Below are positions 6,104 through 12,364 of a DNA stretch of 12,364 nucleotides, one piece after another (position 1 is the stretch's first letter; each line of letters starts with the position of its first letter). This DNA is from Clostridiales bacterium UBA3680 (GTDB lineage: Bacteria > Bacillota > Clostridia > Lachnospirales > CAG-274): the NCBI GenBank assembly GCA_002372875.1, contig DFJD01000044.1, positions 17,819 through 30,182 on the forward strand, in the 5' to 3' direction. Position numbers and translations under genes: made by a program. The notes below the pieces were generated by a model. It searched no databases. It was not told the DNA's origin and worked only from the letters and a program-made list of their open reading frames with translations.

Positions 6104-8218
6104 TTATTTTGCGGGAAGGCAAGCCTTTCTTGAAAGATTAATTCTTCCCTGGTTGTCGATTTCGGTAACTTTGACGGTTATTACATCGCCCTCTTTAACG
6201 ACATCTTCAACCTTATTAACTCTTTCGTTGGCAAGTTTGGATATATGACAAAGTCCTTCTTTGCCGGGAGCAAGCTCTACAAAAGCACCGAAAGTCATTA
6301 TTCTTGTAACTCTACCTGTATAATTCTTTCCGACAATGGGGTCGTTTACAATAAGGTCAATCATTTCCGCAGCCTTTTTGATAGCTTCTTCGTTAGGTGA
6401 AGAAATGTATATCTTTCCGCCGTCTTCGGTATCGATCTTATCAACTCCCGATTCTTCAAGGATCCTGTTTATAACTTTACCCTTAGAACCGATAACATCA
6501 GCCATCTTGTCGGGATCTATCTGTACAAATTCAATTTTAGGCGCATAAGCGGAAAGGTGCTTTCTGGGCTCGGGTATGGCTTTGAGCATGACCTCGTCAA
6601 GGATGTAGTTCCTTGCTTTGTGGGTATTTTCAATAGCACCCTTTATGATCGCGGGAGTAAGACCTTGAATCTTCATATCCATTTGAATGGCTGTGATACC
6701 GTCTTTTGTGCCCGCAACCTTGAAATCCATATCTCCAAAGAAATCTTCTATTCCCTGAATATCTGTAAGAAGGATGAAATCATCATCCGTTTCTCCTGTC
6801 ACAAGTCCGCAAGAAATACCCGCAACGGGTTTTTTAATGGGTACACCTGCAGCCATAAGCGACAATGTGGAGCCGCATACACTTGCCTGAGATGTGGAAC
6901 CGTTTGAGGATAAGACCTCGGATACAAGTCTTAATGCATAAGGGAATTCCTCTTCGGAGGGAATTACGGGAAGCAAAGCTCTTTCGGCAAGAGCACCGTG
7001 TCCTATTTCTCTTCTTCCGGGGCTTCTTGAGGGCTTAGCCTCGCCTACGGAATAACCGGGGAAGTTGTATTGGTGCATATACCTTTTCTGTGTTACGGAA
7101 GTGTCAAGACCGTCAAGTTTTTGAGCATCGGCAACGGAACCTATGGTAGTAACGGTAAGCACCTGTGTTTGACCTCTTTTAAAGAGTGCGGAACCGTGAG
7201 TTCTGGGAAGAATGTCAACCTCTGCACTCAAAGGTCTTATCTGGTCGAGAGCTCTGCCGTCGGGTCTTTTATGATCTCTTAAAATCATTCTTCTGACGGT
7301 TTCTTTCTCGTATTTATATATAGCCTCGTCTGTTGCAACAGCAAAGGCTTCTTCATCCTCATTACCGAATTTTTCAAAAAGCTTTTCGTTTACTTCATTT
7401 TTTATTTCGCTTATTCTCTCATCTCTTAATTGCTTAAGGTCTGTAAATACAGCCTCTTCCATGCGAGAATCACCGATAAGCTCTTTGATCGCATCGTAGA
7501 AATCGTGATCTACAACATGCTCCTCATAGCTGTGCTTTTCTTTTCCGAGATCGGCAACGATGGTATCGATAAACTTGCAAAGCTCAACATTCTGTCTGTG
7601 ACCGAACATTATCGCCTCAAACATTTCCTCGTCGGTAACTTCATCGGCACCTGCCTCGATCATCATAACCTTTTCCTTGGTAGAGGATACGGTAAGATTC
7701 ATTCTGCTTTTTTCTCTTTGCTCTACGGTCGGATTTATTATATATTCTCCGTCTATCATACCTACACTTACAGAAGCGGTAGGGCCCGCAAAGGGAATAT
7801 CGGATATGGAAAGAGCTATGGAAGAACCGAGCATAGCACATATCTCGGGTGAATTATCCTGCTCCACACACATTACAAGAGCATTTATGCATACATCATT
7901 CCTGTAATCCTTGGGAAAAAGAGGTCTGATGGGTCTGTCTATAACTCTTGCGGTAAGGATAGCCTTTTCCGAAGGTCTGCCCTCTCTTTTTGTAAAGCCG
8001 CCGGGTATTTTACCTACGGAATACATTTTTTCCTCGTAATCGATCGAAAGAGGGAAAAAGTCGATACCCGCTCTGGGCTTTTCGGATGCAACGGCAGTCA
8101 CAAGAACCATGGTATCGCCGTATCTGACAATACATTCTCCGTTTGCAAGCTCGGCAACCTTTCCGATCTCTACGGAAAGCTCTCTGCCGGCAAGCTCTGT
8201 TTTGTAAATTTTGCTCAT
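6104..8218 (-). CDS. pnp: Polynucleotide phosphorylase (3'-5' exoribonuclease)
   Basis: Degrades RNA from the 3' end using phosphate and releases nucleoside diphosphates; it is a trimer in the cytoplasm and can also add tails. The 704 residues match the family length. Domains: first RNase PH fold (about 10-145), the all-helical linker (about 240-315), the second, catalytic RNase PH fold (about 318-540), KH (about 563-629, with the GxxG loop GSKG at 577-580) and S1 (about 630-699). The catalytic residues are present: D492, D498 and K500 in EDFFGDMDFK correspond to D486, D492 and K494 of E. coli PNPase. The phosphate-binding SPGRREIGHGALAERAL (399-415) and SNGSTSQASVCGSTL (438-452) are also intact. 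AGGAGGT at 8225-8231 gives a strong ribosome site 6 nt before the ATG. It follows rpsO, the order found in very many bacteria, but a terminator lies between them. A long hairpin in its leader suggests control at the RNA level. Confidence 0.98.
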   Translation of the reverse strand: MSKIYKTELAGRELSVEIGKVAELANGECIVRYGDTMVLVTAVASEKPRAGIDFFPLSIDYEEKMYSVGKIPGGFTKREGRPSEKAILTARVIDRPIRPLFPKDYRNDVCINALVMCVEQDNSPEICAMLGSSIALSISDIPFAGPTASVSVGMIDGEYIINPTVEQREKSRMNLTVSSTKEKVMMIEAGADEVTDEEMFEAIMFGHRQNVELCKFIDTIVADLGKEKHSYEEHVVDHDFYDAIKELIGDSRMEEAVFTDLKQLRDERISEIKNEVNEKLFEKFGNEDEEAFAVATDEAIYKYEKETVRRMILRDHKRPDGRALDQIRPLSAEVDILPRTHGSALFKRGQTQVLTVTTIGSVADAQKLDGLDTSVTQKRYMHQYNFPGYSVGEAKPSRSPGRREIGHGALAERALLPVIPSEEEFPYALRLVSEVLSSNGSTSQASVCGSTLSLMAAGVPIKKPVAGISCGLVTGETDDDFILLTDIQGIEDFFGDMDFKVAGTKDGITAIQMDMKIQGLTPAIIKGAIENTHKARNYILDEVMLKAIPEPRKHLSAYAPKIEFVQIDPDKMADVIGSKGKVINRILEESGVDKIDTEDGGKIYISSPNEEAIKKAAEMIDLIVNDPIVGKNYTGRVTRIMTFGAFVELAPGKEGLCHISKLANERVNKVEDVVKEGDVITVKVTEIDNQGRINLSRKACLPAK

Positions 8219-8242
8219 TACTGAACCTCCTGTAAAATTTTC

Positions 8243-8301
8243 GGTCGTATTTTTAGCTTAGAAAACAGCCTCCAAACAGTTTTCTAAACTAAAAAGCGAC
8301 C
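8243..8301 (-). promoter_or_regulatory. Long hairpin in the pnp leader (possible autoregulation site)
   Basis: In the pnp untranslated leader the arms 8279-8295 (GTTTTCTAAACTAAAAA on the plus strand) and 8250-8266 pair over 17 bp with a single G-U pair and a 12-nt loop. After a 1x2 internal loop, five more pairs follow (8297-8301 with 8243-8247), making about 22 pairs. No T run follows, so it is not a terminator. It ends 11 nt before the ribosome site. In E. coli the pnp leader has a long stem cut by RNase III that lets PNPase repress its own synthesis; a similar role here is inferred from position and shape only. Confidence 0.75.
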
Positions 8302-8335
8302 TTTTGCATACAATTTCCTGAAATAATGCCGATGA

Positions 8336-8344
8336 ATTTTAACA
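8336..8344 (-). promoter_or_regulatory. Weak candidate promoter for pnp (extended -10 only)
   Basis: TGTTAAAAT on the minus strand looks like an extended -10 box, just past the rpsO terminator. There is no good -35 box: the 17-bp position falls in the terminator's T run (TTTTAT). A start near 8329 would include the whole leader hairpin. pnp may instead be fed by read-through from rpsO. Confidence 0.3.
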
Positions 8345-8360
8345 ACGGCACAACACCAAT

Positions 8361-8388
8361 AAAAACGACGCGGTACAAACCGCGTCGT
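8361..8388 (-). terminator. Intrinsic terminator of rpsO
   Basis: Perfect 10-bp GC-rich stem, ACGACGCGGT (8365-8374) and ACCGCGTCGT (8379-8388), with a 4-nt loop. On the minus strand it is followed by a run of T (8361-8364 plus the last stem base). It begins 11 nt after the rpsO stop codon. Confidence 0.92.
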
Positions 8389-8399
8389 AAGGTCTGAAA

Positions 8400-8654
8400 T
8401 TACTTTCTTAATCCTAAAGAAGCGATAAGCTCACGATACTTAACAACATCCTTGCTTTTGATGTAGTTTAAAAGACCTTTTCTCTGACCAACCATCTTAA
8501 GAAGACCTCTTCTTGAGTGGTGATCTTTCTTATGCTCTTTTAAATGTTCTGTAAGGTGGTTGATTCTCTGTGTAAGAAGAGCAACCTGAACCTCGGGTGA
8601 ACCGGTATCGGCTTCGTTTCTGCCATAGGCTTTGATAATTTCTTTCTTGTCCAT
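8400..8654 (-). CDS. rpsO: 30S ribosomal protein S15
   Basis: Binds the central domain of 16S rRNA early in small-subunit assembly. The family signature is complete: DTGSPEVQVALLTQRINHLTEHLKEHKKDHHSRRGLLKMVGQRKGLLNYIKSKD, spanning residues 16-69, and the end RELIASLGLRK is typical. At 84 residues it is about five shorter than the usual 89, all at the N-terminus, where the family varies. GGAGGA at 8661-8666 gives a strong ribosome site 6 nt before the ATG, so the start is secure. It has its own promoter (8746-8774), a structured leader, and a strong terminator directly downstream, and it precedes pnp as in many bacteria. Confidence 0.98.
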   Translation of the reverse strand: MDKKEIIKAYGRNEADTGSPEVQVALLTQRINHLTEHLKEHKKDHHSRRGLLKMVGQRKGLLNYIKSKDVVKYRELIASLGLRK

Positions 8655-8682
8655 TTTGTTTCCTCCAAAAAAATATATTTAC

Positions 8683-8730
8683 TCCGTTTGCCAAGGATCG
8701 GTCGGAGATGCCTGAATCCTGAGCAAAGGA
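8683..8730 (-). promoter_or_regulatory. Structured rpsO leader, candidate S15 autoregulatory RNA
   Basis: The leader RNA can form a long imperfect hairpin: outer arms 8723-8730 and 8683-8691 (8 bp with one bulged base at 8686), a 2x2 internal loop, inner arms 8716-8720 and 8694-8698 (5 bp), and a 17-nt loop. The loop holds CTCCG (8703-8707), which is complementary to CGGAG just 3' of the hairpin (8682-8686), so a pseudoknot or a switch is possible. UUCCU in the 5' arm could also pair with AGGAA of the ribosome site. S15 represses its own mRNA through such leaders in several phyla; that this one does so is inferred. Confidence 0.5.
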
Positions 8731-8745
8731 ACTCTACAAAAGTGA

Positions 8746-8774
8746 ATGATACCATATGTGAAGGTAAAATGCAA
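8746..8774 (-). promoter_or_regulatory. Promoter of rpsO
   Basis: On the minus strand, TTGCAT (8769-8774), a 17-bp spacer, and TATCAT (8746-8751) with TGG directly before it. The predicted start near 8739 gives a leader of about 85 nt that contains the hairpin described separately. The -35 box begins only 10 bp past the stop codon of the preceding gene. Confidence 0.68.
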
Positions 8775-8783
8775 GAACTTTTT

Positions 8784-10421
8784 TTATTTAGTTAATTTGG
8801 GCTTAAATGAAAGTGAACAGGCGATATTACAGGCATGGTCGGAGCATCTTTCAAGGTCGGTAACCATATCGGTAAAAACAACTCCTGCAACAGGATCGCA
8901 GCTTTTAACCATAAGTCTGTCAACATGGTTTGCTATGAGTCTTGTTTTATAATCGTCAACCTTATCCTCTATATCGTAAAGGTCGGGAATGTGAGCAAAG
9001 TCATCGGTTTCAAATATCTTCACGGCATAATCCACGGATTGCAAAGTTGCTTGCGCCATCTCTTTAAGCTCGTTAAGTGCTATCTCCGACATTTCCGCCT
9101 TTCTTTCCTTGAGCATGGATATGTATTCCACAATATTTTCGGCATAATCTGAAAGTCTTTCAATATCATTTACGGATATGGTCATTTTGGAGACCTTCTC
9201 TATTTCTATGGCGGTAAGTCCGAGAGATCTTAATCTAACGGCAACATTCTCGATCTTTTCGGTAAGGATATCCACCGATTCTTCTCTGTCGAGAACCTTT
9301 TGTATTTTCGCATCATCAGGTTCAAAGAAACATTCCAACGCCTGTCTTAAATTCTTTGCGGCAAGACGACCCATTCTTGCTATTTCCATTTGAGCCTGGT
9401 GGAGAGCGACGGGTGAAGGCAGATTTTGATTGAGAGTCATATATTTAAGCTCTCTGTCTGCAAGCTTTTCCGTCTCTTCGGGAAGCACGGGTATAAGTTT
9501 TTCCGAAATTTTGATAATCAGGTTTGAAAAAGGAGCAAGAGCAATAACTGCCACCAACGCAAATATCGTATGAGTGTTAGCTATTTGTCTGCCTATATCC
9601 CCGGGAGACATTTTGCATATAAAATCGGTTATCTGCGGGAATATGTTTATAAGCGTTACAATAAGTACAGCTCTTAAAATATTGAATATCAAATTTATGT
9701 AGGCGCTTCTTTTACCGTTTCTGTTCGCCGTAAGGGAGGCAAGAAGATTTGGTGCCGTAGAACCTATTGCTGCTCCTATTATAAGGTATACCGCCACTTT
9801 ATATTCAAGAATACCTTCCACCGCAAAAGACTGGAAAATGACAATGGATGATGATGAGCTTTGTAACAGTGCGGTAAACACAATACCGAAAATAATGGCA
9901 AGTACCGGGTTTGAAAGAGTATCCATAATATTTCCAAACCATATGGTATCGGCAAGAGGCTTAACTTCGGCTTTGATAAGCGTTATGCCTTGAAAAAGCA
10001 TACCGAAGCCCATTATTATGGTGCCTATGTATTTAACAAAACTCTTTTTTACAAAGATATAAAGAACAACACCAAAAAACAGGAACAAAGGCGTGATACT
10101 GCTTAAATCAAAGGCTGTGATCTGTGCTGTGATGGTGGTTCCGATATTGGCTCCCATGATTACTCCTATCGCCTGAGAAAGAGTCATCATAGCGGAGTTA
10201 ACAAAACCGATAACCATGACATCGGTAGCCGATGAGCTTTGTATAAGCACGGTTACTGCAACTCCCACAATTATAGCCAAGAATTTGTTTGCCGTAGCTT
10301 TTTCAAGTATTCCCTGCAAATTATTACCGCAGGCATTTCTTAAACCGGTCGACATCATTGTCATACCGAAAAGAAACAGACCTACTCCTCCAAGTAGTGA
10401 GAAGACATCAAATACAGACAT
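8784..10421 (-). CDS. Na+/phosphate cotransporter with C-terminal PhoU-like domain
   Basis: Membrane protein of the NptA/Na-Pi cotransporter family; members import phosphate with sodium. The 545 residues hold two inverted transport repeats with the family marks: QSSSATD (61-67) and GANIGTT (90-96) in the first, QSSSSS (187-192) and GAAIGST (216-222) in the second. About eight or nine hydrophobic segments end near residue 312. Residues about 345-540 are a helical PhoU-like domain with its two characteristic repeats, VNDIERLSDYAENI (417-430) and VTDLERCSDHACNI (520-533), whose acidic residues bind metal in PhoU proteins. The fusion is common in Firmicutes and probably adjusts transport to phosphate status. 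GGAGG at 10430-10434 lies 8 nt before the ATG. It has its own promoter and no clear terminator before the rpsO promoter. Confidence 0.94.
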   Translation of the reverse strand: MSVFDVFSLLGGVGLFLFGMTMMSTGLRNACGNNLQGILEKATANKFLAIIVGVAVTVLIQSSSATDVMVIGFVNSAMMTLSQAIGVIMGANIGTTITAQITAFDLSSITPLFLFFGVVLYIFVKKSFVKYIGTIIMGFGMLFQGITLIKAEVKPLADTIWFGNIMDTLSNPVLAIIFGIVFTALLQSSSSSIVIFQSFAVEGILEYKVAVYLIIGAAIGSTAPNLLASLTANRNGKRSAYINLIFNILRAVLIVTLINIFPQITDFICKMSPGDIGRQIANTHTIFALVAVIALAPFSNLIIKISEKLIPVLPEETEKLADRELKYMTLNQNLPSPVALHQAQMEIARMGRLAAKNLRQALECFFEPDDAKIQKVLDREESVDILTEKIENVAVRLRSLGLTAIEIEKVSKMTISVNDIERLSDYAENIVEYISMLKERKAEMSEIALNELKEMAQATLQSVDYAVKIFETDDFAHIPDLYDIEDKVDDYKTRLIANHVDRLMVKSCDPVAGVVFTDMVTDLERCSDHACNIACSLSFKPKLTK

Positions 10422-10454
10422 TTTAAGAACCTCCGAAAAACATAACGAAAATTT

Positions 10455-10518
10455 TTCTATGTTGATCTCTAAATCCGCTTTTTCTTTATATCAAAGACGA
10501 CCTTATATTAACATAGAA
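10455..10518. repeat. Inverted repeat flanking the start of the Na/Pi transcript
   Basis: TTCTATGTT (10455-10463) recurs as its exact inverse AACATAGAA (10510-10518). One half lies in the spacer between the -35 and -10 boxes and the other about 35-43 nt into the transcript; the centres are 55 bp apart. As the upper half is not transcribed from this promoter, this would act at the DNA level, for example as paired operator sites. No known regulator motif is recognised. Confidence 0.45.
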
Positions 10519-10533
10519 GAGTAGAAAAAGCAA
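10505..10533 (-). promoter_or_regulatory. Promoter of the Na+/phosphate cotransporter gene
   Basis: On the minus strand, TTGCTT (10528-10533), a 17-bp spacer, and TAATAT (10505-10510) with TGT directly before it. The predicted start near 10498 leaves a leader of about 77 nt. Confidence 0.6.
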
Positions 10534-10549
10534 ATTAAAAAAAGCAAAT
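10525..10549. repeat. Direct repeat of an 11-mer covering the -35 box
   Basis: AAAAAGCAAAT occurs at 10525-10535 and again at 10539-10549, a 14-bp period. The first copy contains the -35 box of the Na/Pi promoter, and the second copy reaches into the stop codon of the HAD gene. It may be a chance duplication in A-rich DNA. Confidence 0.4.
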
Positions 10550-11184
10550 CAAAATTTAATTTCTTCAAAAGAATTTACAAATCCGTCCGCCTCTTTTTTT
10601 ATTTGCTCCCAGCGTTTCTTCGGCTGATTATCATATACCGCCGTAACCTTCATACCTATTTTTTTTGCCGATACTATACCGTTTAGAACATCCTCGTACA
10701 GCAAGCAGTTCTCGGGTTCGATTTGCAATCTTTTAGCACATAATTTGTAAATATCGGGATAATCTTTTCCTCTTACCCCATCTCTCCCATGGGCAAAAGC
10801 ATCAAAGCAGTCAAAGGTTTGCGTTTTTTTCAGTACCGGGGTATAATATTCGGGGTTCGAGGCAGTCGCAAGCCCTATTTTTATGCCCTTCTTTTTAAGG
10901 TGAAAAATATATTCTCTGACACCTGCTTTTAAGCTGTCTATTTCGGTATAAGCTTTCAATGCGTAATTGTTCCATTCATTTTGTATTTGCTCCACACTAT
11001 CGGGAAGAGAATACTTATTTTTTGTGTATATCGCTCCCTCATCAAAACTCATTGTGCCTATAGCATCGGCATAATCCTCGGGAAATGGTATCCCTCTTTT
11101 TTCGAAAAAAAATCTGTCCACCTTATCCCAAATATGTCCCGTATCGGCTATGGTTCCGTCAAAATCAAATATTACCGCTTGCAA
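10549..11184 (-). CDS. HAD-superfamily phosphatase, beta-phosphoglucomutase-like subgroup
   Basis: Likely a small-molecule phosphatase or phosphomutase in the cytoplasm; the substrate is unknown. The 211 residues carry all four HAD motifs: DFDGT (7-11; nucleophile Asp7, acid/base Asp9), Thr107 in ATAS, Lys140 in GKDYPDIY, and the metal-binding ED (164-165) in YEDVLNGI. The helical cap lies between motif I and motif II, as in subfamily IA. The start is a TTG at 11184, the only possible start that keeps motif I near the N-terminus, with AGGGAG about 7 nt before it. It lies 20 nt inside the end of tadA, so translation is probably coupled to tadA. Last gene of the three-gene unit; I see no GC-rich terminator after it. 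Confidence 0.9.
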   Translation of the reverse strand: MQAVIFDFDGTIADTGHIWDKVDRFFFEKRGIPFPEDYADAIGTMSFDEGAIYTKNKYSLPDSVEQIQNEWNNYALKAYTEIDSLKAGVREYIFHLKKKGIKIGLATASNPEYYTPVLKKTQTFDCFDAFAHGRDGVRGKDYPDIYKLCAKRLQIEPENCLLYEDVLNGIVSAKKIGMKVTAVYDNQPKKRWEQIKKEADGFVNSFEEIKF

Positions 11185-11647
11185 GTGCTTTCTCCCTCAT
11201 TCTGAATTCTCTGAAAAAACTGCTCATTATCTCGGAACATTCTTCTTTTAAAATGCCGCTTTTAACCTCTACCGTATGGTTAAACCTTTTATCATCAAGC
11301 AGATTGTACAAGGAGCCTACACAACCCGCTTTGGGATTCGGGGTACCGTAGACCAGCCTCGGAACTCTTGCCTGAAGTATGGCACCTGCACACATGGGGC
11401 AGGGTTCTACGGTAACATAAACGGTACAATCCTCAAGTCTCCAGTCTTTTATAGCCTTACAAGCCTCATTAATGGCTATTATTTCGGCATGGCACAGAAC
11501 ATTGCCCTCAAGTTTTCTTCTGTTTTCGCCGCGACCTATAATATTGCCGTTATGCACAATAACGCATCCTATCGGTACTTCTCCGTTTTCGTATGCGATC
11601 TTGGCTCTTTGAAGAGCCTTTTCCATATAAAAAATATCATCATTCAT
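11165..11647 (-). CDS. tadA: tRNA adenosine(34) deaminase
   Basis: Converts the wobble adenosine of tRNA-Arg(ACG) to inosine, which is needed to read several Arg codons. The 160 residues have the cytidine/deoxycytidylate deaminase zinc site: His53 and catalytic Glu55 in HAEI, and Cys83 and Cys86 in PCPMCAGAI. NPKAGCVGSLYNLL (104-117) is typical of TadA rather than of other deaminases in the superfamily. The ATG overlaps the stop of the DUF2461 gene by 8 nt, with GAGGG 7 nt before it, so it is cotranslated with that gene. The HAD gene starts inside its end. Confidence 0.96.
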   Translation of the reverse strand: MNDDIFYMEKALQRAKIAYENGEVPIGCVIVHNGNIIGRGENRRKLEGNVLCHAEIIAINEACKAIKDWRLEDCTVYVTVEPCPMCAGAILQARVPRLVYGTPNPKAGCVGSLYNLLDDKRFNHTVEVKSGILKEECSEIMSSFFREFRMREKALASGNI

Positions 11648-12317
11648 TTAAAGACCCTCTTAAGAGAAATTTATAAAGGGGATACAGTTTTTTGTATTCT
11701 TCGAAAATAAAATTCGGAAGCTCGGGGGAATACACCACGGTGTCGGTATATTCTCTTTCGGATGAGATCACAAGCTCTTTACGCTGTGCAAAATCCTGTA
11801 ATTCATCGGATAAATCGGTGTTATATATCCGTTTGTATTTTTCTCCGGATATTAAAAACTGTTTGTTTTTCTTAAGCTTTTTTATTATATTCTCGAATTC
11901 CGCTCTGTTTGCTTCTATCATCTGTCTGTATTTTGCCATTCCCGCCGGTTTTGCCCAAAAAAGCAACCCGTATGACCAAGTGTTGGCGGATATTTCAAAA
12001 TAAAATGATGGCCTGGGATATATAATATCGGGCTTTCCGTCACCTCTGAGAAAGAACCATTTTGACACTTTGTACGGTCTTTTATCTTTTGAAAACCTCA
12101 GATCTCTGTTTATACGCGATATTTTCGGTATTTCAAGAAAATTATCGTCGTAGGCGTGCATTTTTTCATAGACCTCATTTGCAAGCAGTGTTATCGCTTT
12201 ATGCACGTTTTCGTCATACATTTTCTTATGTTCGTAAAACCACTCTTTATTGTTGTTAAAGGTAATTCCCACAAGAAAATCATTTGTTTCCGAATTAAAC
12301 CCCGTAAATCTATTCAT
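11640..12317 (-). CDS. DUF2461 (TIGR02453) family protein
   Basis: A conserved protein of unknown function. The 225 residues have the family core SRINRDLRFSKDKRPYK (67-83) and the later PRPSFYFEIS (101-110) and GLLFWAKPAGMAKYRQMI. There is no signal peptide or membrane segment, so it is cytoplasmic. I choose the ATG at 12317 because GAGGTG lies 4 nt before it; a TTG at 12329 in the same frame would put the ribosome site inside the gene. It overlaps tadA by 8 nt and heads the three-gene unit. A strong hairpin ends only 11 nt upstream of the ATG, leaving no room for a promoter between them. Confidence 0.88.
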   Translation of the reverse strand: MNRFTGFNSETNDFLVGITFNNNKEWFYEHKKMYDENVHKAITLLANEVYEKMHAYDDNFLEIPKISRINRDLRFSKDKRPYKVSKWFFLRGDGKPDIIYPRPSFYFEISANTWSYGLLFWAKPAGMAKYRQMIEANRAEFENIIKKLKKNKQFLISGEKYKRIYNTDLSDELQDFAQRKELVISSEREYTDTVVYSPELPNFIFEEYKKLYPLYKFLLRGSLNE

Positions 12318-12327
12318 TTTACACCTC

Positions 12328-12357
12328 AAAACAGGCAGGGAGGATCCCTGCCTGTTT
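12328..12357 (-). terminator. Hairpin directly before the DUF2461 gene, probable terminator of an upstream gene
   Basis: Perfect 12-bp stem, AAACAGGCAGGG (12329-12340) and CCCTGCCTGTTT (12346-12357), with a 5-nt loop that can close by one more A-T pair. On the minus strand it is followed by a short T run (TTTTG) that merges into the ribosome site of the DUF2461 gene. Tandem TAA triplets stand just before it, fitting an upstream gene that ends near 12359-12361, outside what can be seen. The short T run suggests partial termination. Confidence 0.75.
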
Positions 12358-12364
12358 ATTACTT

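Noticed and set aside
7430..7852. 140-residue plus-strand frame inside pnp
   Set aside because: It lies wholly antisense to a well-supported gene, has no ribosome site and has low-complexity composition.
8327..8350. TGCCG/CGGCA inverted repeat between rpsO and pnp as a second terminator
   Set aside because: Only five strong pairs with a long AT loop and no T run; it also overlaps the possible -10 box of pnp.
8540..8755. 71-residue minus-strand frame overlapping rpsO
   Set aside because: It runs through the rpsO leader and the start of rpsO in another frame, has no ribosome site and resembles nothing; a shadow frame.
12318..12329. TTG at 12329 as the start of the DUF2461 protein
   Set aside because: The GAGGTG ribosome site would then be inside the coding sequence; it serves the ATG at 12317.
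1..12364. CRISPR array, insertion sequence, tRNA/rRNA gene or defence cassette
   Set aside because: No regularly spaced repeats, transposase-like frame, terminal inverted repeats or structural RNA gene were seen on either strand.

Overview
The window reads as chromosomal DNA of an AT-rich anaerobic Firmicute in class Clostridia, possibly a Ruminococcus/Oscillospiraceae-type gut or rumen organism. The evidence is strong AGGAGG-type ribosome sites, a GlnS-type glutaminyl-tRNA synthetase, an LplABC-type sugar transporter without its own ATPase, and a secreted protein carrying both a cohesin-like and a dockerin domain. The family-level assignment is inference. Every gene I support lies on the minus strand, so the order below runs from high to low coordinates, in the direction of transcription.

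(1) 12357-10549: a hairpin that probably ends an upstream gene, then three tightly packed genes: a DUF2461 protein, tadA (tRNA adenosine deaminase; 8-nt overlap) and a HAD-family phosphatase that starts with TTG inside tadA (20-nt overlap). (2) 10533-8784: a Na+/phosphate cotransporter-PhoU fusion with its own promoter. (3) 8774-5998: rpsO (ribosomal protein S15) and pnp (polynucleotide phosphorylase), in the conserved rpsO-pnp order. Each has a structured leader; a strong terminator separates them and another follows pnp. (4) 5813-1937: an intergenic region with a good promoter, then a three-gene carbohydrate ABC transporter operon (lipoprotein binding protein, two permeases) ended by a perfect 12-bp terminator. 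(5) 1898-957: the cohesin-dockerin protein under its own promoter. (6) 919-1: a 72-residue protein with a CPxCG knuckle, then the N-terminal third of glnS, cut by the window edge.

The window mixes housekeeping RNA and translation functions (glnS, tadA, rpsO, pnp) with phosphate uptake, oligosaccharide uptake and an extracellular protein probably linked to polysaccharide breakdown. I see no mobile element, CRISPR array, tRNA, rRNA or obvious defence system, and no strong case for a wholly new system. The points most worth checking are the cohesin-dockerin adaptor, the long hairpin in the pnp leader, the possible pseudoknot leader of rpsO, and a hairpin placed directly before the ribosome site of the DUF2461 gene. 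The best promoter candidates share one style: a TTGnnT -35 box, a 17-bp spacer, and a TGn extension before the -10 box.
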